Origin: Caldicoprobacter oshimai DSM 21659
GTDB taxonomy: Bacteria > Bacillota > Clostridia > Caldicoprobacterales > Caldicoprobacteraceae
Direction: 5' to 3'
Assembly: GCA_000526435.1 (NCBI GenBank)
Contig: JAGB01000003.1
Location: 248,001-312,000 of the forward strand
DNA length: 64,000 nt
Shown here: positions 55,106 through 64,000 of the stretch, in pieces
How the letters are laid out: each line of letters starts with the position of its first letter
Position numbering within the stretch: the first letter of the stretch is position 1
The notes under the pieces: model-generated
What the model saw: only the letters and a program-made list of their open reading frames with translations
Told to the model about the DNA's origin: nothing
Database searches by the model: none
Position numbers and translations under genes: made by a program

Positions 55106-55333
55106 GTGAACTACCAACCACCTATAGAGGTGGTGGCTTCATGAGAAGTTTGGTAGTCTAAGCTACCCTTATTCTCACAGGGTGGTTCACACACCCACTA
55201 CTGACTATCCGCTCCACAGCAGACTCGCCAGCTACTTTCCTTAAAATTTTTCTGAGTTTTGTACATTATCTATCACCCAAGGAATATTATATCACATTTT
55301 TAGCAATTCATCTCCATCTTGTAGAAGATGGAG
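55106..55333 (-). mobile_element. Internally deleted IS200/IS605 relic with omega-RNA-like right end
   Basis: Reading the minus strand: a hairpin (CTCCATCTT/AAGATGGAG, 55312-55333) at one end, a tnpB C-terminal remnant (55158-55265), then a structured right end. The last part holds ACCACCT/AGGTGGT (55117-55134) inside an outer pair ACTACCAA/TTGGTAGT, and ends GTAGTTCAC near 55106. This is the fold and terminal motif of IS605-type right ends that encode the TnpB guide RNA. No tnpA or full tnpB remains. Ends are approximate; the left hairpin as a left end is inference. Confidence 0.6.
55158..55265 (-). pseudogene. tnpB 3' remnant (35 codons)
   Basis: Reading frame CTKLRKILRKVAGESAV then ERIVSSGCVNHPVRIRVA and a stop, directly ahead of the hairpin right end. 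The VERIVS...VNxPVRIR pattern recalls the C-terminus of clostridial IS605 OrfB proteins. A stop codon lies just before this stretch, so the rest of the gene is gone. Confidence 0.6.
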
Positions 55334-55440
55334 TCTTCTTGCGTATTTGTTGATAATAGAACGATCAAATACCACACCGTTTCCCATAACAACCAATGAG
55401 CCCATCGCTGATCTTATAAACATAAATCTTACATGACGCT

Positions 55441-56739
55441 TTATTTCTCATACACCGGGTCAACGATGACACCCATGAACAGCAAGCTCCCCGTCTCATT
55501 GTCGCGTATTACAAAGAAGAATGGACGATTTACTATCATGCTAAAGTTATCGACGGGCAAAGACGTTATCCCCACCTCTACCGAAGTTGCTCCTGATGCT
55601 TCGGTGCCTTGCTCATTGGTCTCTACAAAAGTCTTGTGCTTTACGCTGCTTATATATATATTGGCTCCTGGAGCAATTGGATGCATCTTGCTAAAGTTGG
55701 CTTTCTCAGCGTCAAATGCCACTTCCATACCCAAAGCCTTTAATGCCTCGTTGAGCTCAACCTCATACTCCAGTTTAAATTTCGGCAGTCCAACTTCGCC
55801 CTGAGTGTTAGAGAGTGAGCTCATCCACTCCTCCCATTTTTCAAAGGTTATGCCGCTGCAAAACTCATTCAGGCTGACGCCCTCATCGGGTAAAAATACC
55901 ACCATGCTGACACGTCCATTGCCGTACGGGAGGCTTACAGTCTGGAAATTTTCCCCCTTGTAATAGGGATATTCCTTCCCTGTCTGGAACATTATTGGAT
56001 GAGCCTTTTGAGTACCATCATCCATGAAAAACGGCTCTTCTCGCGTAAGGCTGGGATCAAACTTATTCGTCCAGCTCCCTTTGAAATATAGCGCGTTTAT
56101 GAGAAACATGATGGTATCGGGAGAGATGGTATCCCCAACAATCTTCTCGATCTTGCCTCTTGTCTGCTTTTTCACCCAGTTGTTTATAGTTTTGGAAGCA
56201 TCAGGTGAATCAAAGTCCAGCTCCTGCACTTCGGCACCGTAGAACTTTCGGTTTATGTCTAGAAACTCATCATAGAAAGCCATTCCCTTGCGTGCCCATA
56301 GTGAATTGGCTATAACCATTTGAACGTCAGGATCCGGGTTCTGAAGAATGGTTTTAAGGTCAGCATAAGCCTTATTGAAATCCTCTATATCGATTCCCTG
56401 TACTTCCAAAACCTCTGCCATTGCATTCTTTGTATCTCCATCCGCTCCGTTGTAAGTCATTGCCAGCGCCATAGCAATGCTTACAGGAGAAATGAACACA
56501 TTTTCGCCAGGTTGTTGCTCAATGAGCTGCTTGAATAGTTTAAACGCAAACTTCGTGTTGGCTTCCACCAACCGGCTATCCACCTCTTTGGCAGGAGGCG
56601 GCAATTGTGAACTCCCGATGGAAGCTCCGCCAAACAACCCGGAATCGCCAACGTACTTGCCAATTGAACTGCAGGAAACGCTCATAAGCATCACTGCAAC
56701 CAACGATATACATATAAAAAATTTGGTAAAACTTTTCAT
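55441..56739 (-). CDS. Serpin, lipoprotein-anchored serine protease inhibitor
   Basis: 432 residues with a lipobox (SVSC, Cys23) and a linker, then a full serpin domain: NVFISPVSIAMALAMTYNGA at the start, FLINALYFKGSWTNKFD in the middle and FFFVIRDNETGSLLFMGVI at the end. The reactive loop has an intact hinge (EQGTEASGATS), so it should be inhibitory. Counting from the hinge puts P1-P1' at about Thr-Ser, after VEVGI, suggesting elastase- or subtilisin-like targets. It faces outside the cell and may guard surface enzymes. The IS relic lies just downstream. Confidence 0.93.
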   Translation of the reverse strand: MKSFTKFFICISLVAVMLMSVSCSSIGKYVGDSGLFGGASIGSSQLPPPAKEVDSRLVEANTKFAFKLFKQLIEQQPGENVFISPVSIAMALAMTYNGADGDTKNAMAEVLEVQGIDIEDFNKAYADLKTILQNPDPDVQMVIANSLWARKGMAFYDEFLDINRKFYGAEVQELDFDSPDASKTINNWVKKQTRGKIEKIVGDTISPDTIMFLINALYFKGSWTNKFDPSLTREEPFFMDDGTQKAHPIMFQTGKEYPYYKGENFQTVSLPYGNGRVSMVVFLPDEGVSLNEFCSGITFEKWEEWMSSLSNTQGEVGLPKFKLEYEVELNEALKALGMEVAFDAEKANFSKMHPIAPGANIYISSVKHKTFVETNEQGTEASGATSVEVGITSLPVDNFSMIVNRPFFFVIRDNETGSLLFMGVIVDPVYEK

Positions 56740-56891
56740 TACCTTCCCTCCCTATATCATTCTGTGTTCACTGTAATAGACGGGGCACAACTTAAAAAAG
56801 TTGCAATATTTTTCCCTTTTACGAATAACGAATAATTAACTATTGAGTTGAAGATACTATGACTAGCAAATTCATGAAAGGAGTGTTGTGT

Positions 56892-57077
56892 GTGGCACAG
56901 CTTAATCAACTAGAGCTTCAAAACTTAAGGCATCTAATAGGTGCCCATGAAACGGCTTACCAAAAGTTAAAAATGTATGCTCAGCAGGCTGATGACCCAC
57001 AAATCAGACAAATGTTCCAAAAATCGGCTCAAGACGCCCAAAAAGCCAAACAACAGTTAATGTCATTATTAAGCTAA
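56892..57077 (+). CDS. Small spore coat-like protein (61 aa)
   Basis: Helical protein, AQLNQLELQNLRHLIGAHE, then QKLKMYAQQADDPQIRQMF. The start is GTG at 56892 with GAAAGGAG 8 nt upstream; the longer frame lacks a ribosome site. Followed after 13 nt by a CotF-domain gene, and shares its DP-Q-x-RQM pattern, so it is probably a coat-family partner. Spore-specific role inferred. Confidence 0.75.
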   Translation: MAQLNQLELQNLRHLIGAHETAYQKLKMYAQQADDPQIRQMFQKSAQDAQKAKQQLMSLLS

Positions 57078-57090
57078 AGGAGGTTTACCT

Positions 57091-57339
57091 ATGAGAGAAA
57101 AAGATATGGTCAATGACGTGCTTTCTATGCTGAAGAGCAGCATAACCACCTATGCCAATGTAATCGCCGAAGCCGAAAATCCTCAGTTCAGACAAATGGT
57201 TCAGCAACTTAGAAACAACTGTGAAACCTTTCAGTACGACCTTTTCAATGTAGCTAAACAAAAGGGATATTATCAACCAGCAAAACAGGCCAGCCCTGCT
57301 GACATACAAGAAATGCGCTCGCAATTTATGATGAGTTAA
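57091..57339 (+). CDS. CotF-like spore coat protein
   Basis: 82 residues of the Coat F domain (PF07875): REKDMVNDVLSMLKSSITTY, AEAENPQFRQMVQQL, ending YYQPAKQA. GGAGGTTTACCT precedes the ATG. Forms a two-gene operon with the small coat-like gene. Known coat component in Bacillus. Confidence 0.88.
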   Translation: MREKDMVNDVLSMLKSSITTYANVIAEAENPQFRQMVQQLRNNCETFQYDLFNVAKQKGYYQPAKQASPADIQEMRSQFMMS

Positions 57340-57360
57340 CCAGGCATATAAAAGTTAGCC

Positions 57361-57382
57361 GGGGAGGGTTGAAGCCCTCCCC
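57361..57382 (+). terminator. Terminator-like hairpin after the coat gene pair
   Basis: GGGGAGGG-TTGAAG-CCCTCCCC, tail AAATTTATT. The stem is strong; the T-run is poor. Confidence 0.55.
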
Positions 57383-57410
57383 AAATTTATTAAAAATTTG
57401 AGATTTACGG

Positions 57411-57439
57411 TTGACATCCTAGCATAAATAGTTTAAAAT
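57411..57439 (+). promoter_or_regulatory. Promoter of tRNA-Arg(ACG)
   Basis: TTGACA, 17-nt spacer, TAAAAT; the tRNA begins 15 nt further on. Confidence 0.85.
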
Positions 57440-57454
57440 GAATTACGCTAAGAT

Positions 57455-57531
57455 GTGCCCGTAGCTCAGCTGGATAGAGTGTCTGACTACGAATCAGAAG
57501 GTCGGGGGTTCGAGTCCCTCCGGGCACGCCA
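57455..57531 (+). tRNA. tRNA-Arg (anticodon ACG)
   Basis: Full cloverleaf: acceptor GTGCCCG/CGGGCAC, anticodon stem TCTGA/TCAGA with loop CTACGAA giving anticodon ACG, T arm with GTTCGAG, discriminator G and encoded CCA. It reads CGN codons (A34 to inosine). The sequence downstream is phage-derived, suggesting this tRNA was once an integration site. Confidence 0.97.
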
Positions 57532-57532
57532 G

Positions 57533-57567
57533 AAACCCTGTAACATCAAGTGTTACAGGGTTTTAAT
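57533..57567 (+). terminator. Terminator of tRNA-Arg(ACG)
   Basis: AAACCCTGTAACA-TCAAG-TGTTACAGGGTTT followed by T-rich sequence. Confidence 0.85.
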
Positions 57568-57606
57568 TTTTCCCGCGTATAGGGTTTCCCCACACTTTTC
57601 CCACAG

Positions 57607-57951
57607 TCAAAAAATATAATCAAAACATAACACACAAACTCTACTAAAACCATTCCACCGCGCAAAACAAAAAAGAGCGGCTAAAACTTCTTTATAAAGA
57701 CTGACAAGCCTCCGTACAGTTTTTCTTACATCTTCTCTTGGCGCTTTGACACGATAAATCCTGATTGCAGCTGCAACTATACCATTTACATTTAGCATCC
57801 CATCCGGTTCTCCCACTGGTAGCTTGCATTGTTCCTTGCTCGTCGGTGGCCCGTCGTGAATGTAAATTAGACAAGACCTGTGCCATTGCTCAAGGTCATA
57901 GTCGGACTCTTTTATATCCCCACAAGGCTTGTTGCTGACCTTCTCTGCCAT
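57607..57951 (-). CDS. Phage-derived protein (head/prohead-protease associated type)
   Basis: 114 residues. The central part (SKEQCKLPVGEPDGMLNVNG, IVAAAIRIYRVKAPRED) resembles the KLP-xxEPDG-LNxNG stretch seen in phage head and prohead-protease accessory proteins. The last 25 residues (FCFARWNGFSRV) look unlike the family and may be a frameshifted or fused tail. GGGGGTGAG precedes the ATG. It lies between tRNA-Arg and the toxin fragment. Confidence 0.55.
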   Translation of the reverse strand: MAEKVSNKPCGDIKESDYDLEQWHRSCLIYIHDGPPTSKEQCKLPVGEPDGMLNVNGIVAAAIRIYRVKAPREDVRKTVRRLVSLYKEVLAALFCFARWNGFSRVCVLCFDYIF

Positions 57952-57980
57952 TTGATGCTCACCCCCTTACAAGAAGGCAT

Positions 57981-58012
57981 AAAAATGCCACCTTGGCATA
58001 TCGTGCCTTGGC
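57981..58012 (-). terminator. Weak terminator after the immunity-like gene
   Basis: GCCAAGGCA and TGCCAAGGTGGC form a bulged stem followed by TTTTTATG on the minus strand; it begins 6 nt past the stop at 58018. Confidence 0.45.
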
Positions 58013-58017
58013 GGTTA

Positions 58018-58272
58018 CTAATGAGCTATTATCTCAAGCTCAGTTACGATATCTTTAATCGGCTTTCCGTCCAGTTTGAAATTATTAATAAAGTCATCAA
58101 TTCCGTTAAATGTTTGCTCCGTCTCTTGTTTATAACTTTCTGCGATGTTTATTTTCTCGCCATCATAATCCAAAGAATATTCTTTCCCGTTATATTGGAA
58201 TATTATCTCTCCAACATCGTCTATATCAGTTATAAATTCTTTAAGATTTTTGTATTTATCATAAGGCATCAT
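58018..58272 (-). CDS. Probable immunity protein (84 aa)
   Basis: Small acidic protein (YKNLKEFITDIDDVGEIIFQ; YNGKEYSLDYDGEKIN; FNNFKLDGKPIKDIVTELE). It overlaps the toxin-fragment stop by 4 nt (ATGA) and follows it on the same strand, the usual order for polymorphic-toxin and immunity pairs. No family is recognised. Confidence 0.6.
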   Translation of the reverse strand: MMPYDKYKNLKEFITDIDDVGEIIFQYNGKEYSLDYDGEKINIAESYKQETEQTFNGIDDFINNFKLDGKPIKDIVTELEIIAH

Positions 58273-58625
58273 ACATCATCACCATCCCATATATCCTTTA
58301 TAAACTCTTTTTCCTGTTCTGTAGGCTTACGCCATTTTTTCGACCGTTTGCCATCAATCCATTCATGTACATGTGGTACATCATGTGCCCATGGCTTATT
58401 ATGGTCTGTAAGGTCAATATCTATTTTCGCATTTCCTTTTTCATCGTAAAATCTCCTCTGAATTATTTTATTCAATTTGGGATTAATTAAGTCTATAACT
58501 GCATTAGGAAAAGCTTTTGTGCTTTTGTTTGCGGTACCTTTAATAGTAATTATACCACTTTCCTCATCAATTTTCACTATGTTGTTGATATTAAAGTTTG
58601 CAAGGTATTTATCCAACCCATTCAA
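58269..58625 (-). pseudogene. Polymorphic-toxin C-terminal fragment truncated at the CRISPR array
   Basis: 118 residues; the reading frame stays open upstream to about 58668 and is then closed by a stop in the first CRISPR repeat. The segment RRFYDEKGNAKIDIDLTDH, then PWAHDVPHVHEWIDGKRSKK, resembles the phage MuF/polymorphic-toxin tail domain. The N-terminal part (delivery and prophage head domain) is missing. The annotated TTG start is arbitrary. Likely a dead toxin whose immunity gene survives. Confidence 0.6.
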
Positions 58626-58668
58626 ATAATGTTTATCGATATTGTTTATCTTGTCACCTACTTTTTCA

Positions 58669-61600
58669 GTTTCAATCCCTTATAGGTAGACTAAAAACAA
58701 GGCTGGCAAATGTGTGCCTGGTAGAATGCGGTGTGTTTCAATCCCTTATAGGTAGACTAAAAACCAGAGAAAACTGCAACGCCAAGTATGTCATCAAGAC
58801 ATGTTTCAATCCCTTATAGGTAGACTAAAAACTCCTAATCTACTTATATTTTCTACTCCACCTTTATAAAGTTTCAATCCCTTATAGGTAGACTAAAAAC
58901 CGTAATCATGAAGAAGATTGTATTCTACAAATATACGTTTCAATCCCTTATAGGTAGACTAAAAACCTGGGACAGAAATGGAACGATATTAAGGACGGAG
59001 CGAGGTTTCAATCCCTTATAGGTAGACTAAAAACTCGGATATGCCCTTTCATTTATATCCCCCTTTTTTGGTTTCAATCCCTTATAGGTAGACTAAAAAC
59101 GGGACTTGGGTCTTTGATAAAACAAGACGACCGTCTGCGTTTCAATCCCTTATAGGTAGACTAAAAACTTAGAGAAACAGCCGGGGAGATTTAAGGTACG
59201 TGGGTTTCAATCCCTTATAGGTAGACTAAAAACGAGAATGGCGAAACTGCCAGGAGGAGACAGAGTTTGTGGTTTCAATCCCTTATAGGTAGACTAAAAA
59301 ACATGAAGGCATTCAACAGCATGTTTCCAGCGCAAAGTGTTTCAATCCCTTATAGGTAGACTAAAAACAATAAATGTAGGGATTATGTTCCAGTGATAGA
59401 GGAGTGTTTCAATCCCTTATAGGTAGACTAAAAACTCACTTGTTACAGTTACGCCCAGGTCAGCAAGCTGCGGTTTCAATCCCTTATAGGTAGACTAAAA
59501 ACTACGCTTCTTTGTATTCCGTCGGCATCTTCTTGCCAGTTTCAATCCCTTATAGGTAGACTAAAAACCTAGGTGTTTTACTATTCCACAACACGCCATT
59601 CCTGGTTTCAATCCCTTATAGGTAGACTAAAAACTTGGTAATTCCATTCAATCGCAAGAGAAAGCTCAAGATGTTTCAATCCCTTATAGGTAGACTAAAA
59701 ACTATGCTTAGCCTTTAATTTTGCTGCGTTTCTAGCAAGTTTCAATCCCTTATAGGTAGACTAAAAACCATTTGCTCTGCCATAATCTTGCTATCTAAAA
59801 TTACTGTTTCAATCCCTTATAGGTAGACTAAAAACTCATTCTGGCAGAAATGGGATTTCCTGCTGTTGCGAGTTTCAATCCCTTATAGGTAGACTAAAAA
59901 CGATCCAACGACAAAATCAGCATACAAATTTCCACATCAGTTTCAATCCCTTATAGGTAGACTAAAAACTTCCCTCTGGCCTTTGATGAACCGCATCAAT
60001 ATCCTGTTTCAATCCCTTATAGGTAGACTAAAAACGTAGAAGTGGAATTTTACGACAGCAGATATGTTGTGTTTCAATCCCTTATAGGTAGACTAAAAAC
60101 TTTCCGTCCGTTTAGTATTTTCACTATCAATATCGTAGTTTCAATCCCTTATAGGTAGACTAAAAACTGAAATACCCAAAACACCATTGTTCAAAGATTT
60201 CTAGTTTCAATCCCTTATAGGTAGACTAAAAACCGGTTGCTACCTTGGGCGGGCGGCTTACCAATATCGGGTTTCAATCCCTTATAGGTAGACTAAAAAC
60301 TTTAGAAGAAGCAAAAAGGTCCCCGGCCATAATATCCGTTTCAATCCCTTATAGGTAGACTAAAAACGATAATTCCTTCAAACGCTGACACTCCTGGAGA
60401 TACGGGTTTCAATCCCTTATAGGTAGACTAAAAACTATAATCCGATTACCCAGATAAATTCGCTGGTGTTTTAGTTTCAATCCCTTATAGGTAGACTAAA
60501 AACGGGATAATTGTAAGAGATAATCGGATACAGGTGTATGGTTTCAATCCCTTATAGGTAGACTAAAAACGCACTACAGGCAATAGGCGAACTGTATCTG
60601 GACAAGGTTTCAATCCCTTATAGGTAGACTAAAAACTTTGTGGCAACGGCGTGCCCGGGTAAATACTTCCCGAGTTTCAATCCCTTATAGGTAGACTAAA
60701 AACGGACTTAAGCCATTGTGGGACAAGTGGAAAGAGTTTGTGTTTCAATCCCTTATAGGTAGACTAAAAACCTTTTCTCTTGTGTTGCAACATCCGAGGC
60801 CTTCGGTGAGTTTCAATCCCTTATAGGTAGACTAAAAACCCTCCACCAATACGTTTTGCTACCTGCCGCCAGGAAGTTTCAATCCCTTATAGGTAGACTA
60901 AAAACATATATGCGGGGGTGTGAGCATGTATAAGTTTTCTCTGTTTCAATCCCTTATAGGTAGACTAAAAACAGATTTCACCACGCCTCAAGCCACAGGT
61001 GACGGCAAGGTTTCAATCCCTTATAGGTAGACTAAAAACTTTCTGCTGCATTTGCTTGTGCTTGTGTTATCGCATGTTTCAATCCCTTATAGGTAGACTA
61101 AAAACATTTTAGAAGAAATGAGACGCTTACCAAAAGCAAAAGAGTTTCAATCCCTTATAGGTAGACTAAAAACTTGCTTCTGCCAAAGTGATGTATTTTT
61201 GCTCCTGTTCCTGGTTTCAATCCCTTATAGGTAGACTAAAAACGCATTAGCAAAAGACGCTGCTATGACTTACTAAATTACGTTTCAATCCCTTATAGGT
61301 AGACTAAAAACATGGCTAGACTTGTCCAGTATCAAATCCAGGACATGAGTTTCAATCCCTTATAGGTAGACTAAAAACGGAGGGAGATTAGTGAGGTTTA
61401 AATGCGAAATTGAGTTTCAATCCCTTATAGGTAGACTAAAAACCATATGCAAAGACATCTCTAACATTTCTGTATAAAGGTTTCAATCCCTTATAGGTAG
61501 ACTAAAAACGGTCGGATATGAAACCTTACGAAAGAATTCGAGCGAGTTTCAATCCCTTATAGGTAGACTAAAAACTTTGTTCAATGCCACATTGAGCGCC

Positions 61601-64000
61601 TTTTCCTTTTCTAGTTTCAATCCCTTATAGGTAGACTAAAAACGTAGCAGATTTAGTTCCCGTTGCTGTGAAGTTTCCGTATTTCAATCCCTTATAGGTA
61701 GACTAAAAACTTCACGATTTGAGACATACACATGCTACATTGCTATGTTTCAATCCCTTATAGGTAGACTAAAAACTGTTATTTCTGAGGTTTACGTTGT
61801 CCCATTTAAGTCCGTTTCAATCCCTTATAGGTAGACTAAAAACCCACTCGTTCTTCCCGGTCCTTGATCCGCTGTATCGAGTTTCAATCCCTTATAGGTA
61901 GACTAAAAACGTTTTACGATAAGGCGCAATGTAATCAAGCAACTAAAGTTTCAATCCCTTATAGGTAGACTAAAAACGGGTGTACAAGCAGAGCTGGCGG
62001 ATGCGAAAAGCGAGGGTTTCAATCCCTTATAGGTAGACTAAAAACTGGTTAAGGACCTACTAATAGAAACACACCTGGATATGTTTCAATCCCTTATAGG
62101 TAGACTAAAAACACATTATTAGTCTGCGGGGTACTCCCATAAGCAGGGGTTTCAATCCCTTATAGGTAGACTAAAAACGCTTTCTCGAACACTGTCTTAA
62201 ATACATCAATGCTCTGTTTCAATCCCTTATAGGTAGACTAAAAACTCTTTTGAAGTCACATCTGCCTCATCAACCTCACGATGTTTCAATCCCTTATAGG
62301 TAGACTAAAAACAAAAAGGCGGGATATTTTTAGGCGGCTGTGCAGATAGTTTCAATCCCTTATAGGTAGACTAAAAACTTGAGGCAATACAGCAATTACT
62401 TGAACAAGATATTGGTTTCAATCCCTTATAGGTAGACTAAAAACGTAATCAAATCCCGGGCCTGGAACGTCACAGAGGAATGTTTCAATCCCTTATAGGT
62501 AGACTAAAAACTATATATCTTGTCTCTACTGAGTCCTGTTTCGGTAAGGTTTCAATCCCTTATAGGTAGACTAAAAACATGAAGGAAATCATTGAAATGA
62601 TAGAAAAAGAATTGTTTCAATCCCTTATAGGTAGACTAAAAACGCAATTGACCCGGCTACTGACCTAGAAATTGCTACAATGTTTCAATCCCTTATAGGT
62701 AGACTAAAAACTTAATGCCAGCGTTGATGAGAAGCTTAGCACAGTCGTTTCAATCCCTTATAGGTAGACTAAAAACTCGTAATTGACAAGCAGAGCGGAA
62801 AAGACTTCAACCGGTTTCAATCCCTTATAGGTAGACTAAAAACGAGATGGCAATAGAGGAAGACCCGGAGACAGGGGAAGGTTTCAATCCCTTATAGGTA
62901 GACTAAAAACCAGGACTCGAAACAAAACTCTAGAACTTATTCCAGAGTTTCAATCCCTTATAGGTAGACTAAAAACCGCTGTTGCAGATTCTTCTTGGGC
63001 AGGGGATGGGAAAGTTTCAATCCCTTATAGGTAGACTAAAAACCAAGCTCTTCTGCAAAATTATCTCGATCATCATATCTGTTTCAATCCCTTATAGGTA
63101 GACTAAAAACAAGTATGGCGCTGGAATATGGGCGGGTTGGGATATAGGTTTCAATCCCTTATAGGTAGACTAAAAACCTATTCCAAATGCTGGTAGTACT
63201 TGATCTTATGCTGTGTTTCAATCCCTTATAGGTAGACTAAAAACTTAAGGGAACAGTTACCCCAACAGTTACCCGAACAGTGTTTCAATCCCTTATAGGT
63301 AGACTAAAAACACAACTGCACCCGCTTTAACCGGCACTATCTCAAGTGTTTCAATCCCTTATAGGTAGACTAAAAACGAGTTTGTAGATTGCGCACAAGA
63401 AGAATGCGCATGGTAGTTTCAATCCCTTATAGGTAGACTAAAAACGCTGGAGCCGTTTTCTAGAAGATGCGAAAAAGCATCCGTTTCAATCCCTTATAGG
63501 TAGACTAAAAACTGGCTACAAGAAGCCCAGTCCAGACCTTGCATTAAAGAGTTTCAATCCCTTATAGGTAGACTAAAAACCCAAGGGCCCCAAAATTAAT
63601 GCAGCTACCCCTAAAAGTTTCAATCCCTTATAGGTAGACTAAAAACTATAATTGGAACAAACAATAAAACAAAAAGGGGAGGAGTTTCAATCCCTTATAG
63701 GTAGACTAAAAACCCACAAATAGTTATCGCAGATGAGTCTCAAAAGATGTTTCAATCCCTTATAGGTAGACTAAAAACTCACAATAAATCGTGCATGTGG
63801 CCTTAGCTGCATTGGAGTTTCAATCCCTTATAGGTAGACTAAAAACACTTTGACCGGAAGTGGGACTGTGGTTTGTGGACCAGTTTCAATCCCTTATAGG
63901 TAGACTAAAAACGGAGAGAGGAGACAGGGACGAATCTTCAAAAGTCCCGTTTCAATCCCTTATAGGTAGACTAAAAACCTTTTTCGCTGACCCTGTTCTT
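58669..64000 (-). CRISPR. CRISPR array, 80 repeats, continues past window end
   Basis: 80 copies (my count) of a 30-bp repeat that begins GTTTCAATCCC and ends GACTAAAAAC on the plus strand; units are 65-70 nt apart, spacers about 35-40 nt. The last unit begins at 63949 and is cut by the window end, so 79 spacers are complete. Copies are identical except one starting at 61681 with A for G at position 1 and one at 59272 with an extra A near its end. Read on the minus strand, repeats end ATTGAAAC, the common type I-B/III 5' tag, so transcription is probably right to left with the leader beyond 64000. No cas genes are in the window. Confidence 0.97.

Noticed and set aside
58626-58668. Left flank of the CRISPR array as the leader
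   Set aside because: The flank is open reading frame of the toxin fragment, and the repeat orientation (ATTGAAAC at the minus-strand 3' end) puts the leader at the other end.

Overview
The window looks like chromosome of an anaerobic, spore-forming, probably thermophilic clostridial Firmicute. The evidence is a cotJABC spore-coat operon, CotF-like coat proteins, 4Fe-4S and radical SAM proteins, Mini-RNase III, a GntR-type arabinose regulator, plant-polysaccharide enzymes, strong AGGAGG ribosome binding sites, sigma-A promoters, and a 30-nt CRISPR repeat of the thermophilic-clostridia type. Genus cannot be fixed from the sequence. Nearly all genes from 6.8 to 56.7 kb lie on the minus strand.

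Layout: 0-6.7 kb holds Mini-RNase III, a ThuA-like protein, a TetR plus radical SAM pair with a palindromic operator candidate, a small sugar-oxidation operon and a flavin reductase. 6.8-14 kb holds transketolase, meso-diaminopimelate dehydrogenase, a nucleoside hydrolase, a HAD phosphatase, an L,D-transpeptidase and an SDR. 14.2-16.2 kb is a sporulation block: two paralogous tiny double-hydrophobic proteins with sigma-K-like promoters, then cotJABC. 16.3-25.4 kb holds a DUF362 protein, an AraC regulator, an NAD synthetase that has lost its glutaminase cysteine, threonine synthase, two P-loop proteins, ribosomal protein L25 and a UroD-family protein. 25.5-32.9 kb is an arabinose operon (FucI-like isomerase, AraR, AraB) behind an AraR-type operator that overlaps the -35 box.

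33-40.5 kb contains a frameshifted arginase-like gene and a nucleotidyltransferase / GT4 / six-hairpin operon. That operon lies behind a vegetative promoter followed by a CIRCE (HrcA) operator, which is unusual. A PlsY-like/GT2 pair and tRNA-Arg(CCU) follow. 41.2-43.5 kb is the three-gene set known in methanogens for making homocysteine from aspartate semialdehyde and sulfide. 43.7-54.8 kb is a carbohydrate locus: GH130 phosphorylase, YesN-type AraC regulator, FAD oxidoreductase, solute-binding lipoprotein, LplB/LplC-type permeases and a GH3 enzyme.

From 54.9 kb the content becomes accessory: an internally deleted IS200/IS605 relic that keeps the tnpB tail and an omega-RNA-like right end, a lipoprotein serpin, coat proteins, tRNA-Arg(ACG), a phage-derived gene, and a truncated polymorphic-toxin C-terminus with a probable immunity gene. 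The toxin fragment runs straight into a CRISPR array of 80 repeats (my count) that continues past the window end. No cas gene is present. The minus-strand repeat ends ATTGAAAC, so the array is probably transcribed right to left and the window shows its leader-distal end.
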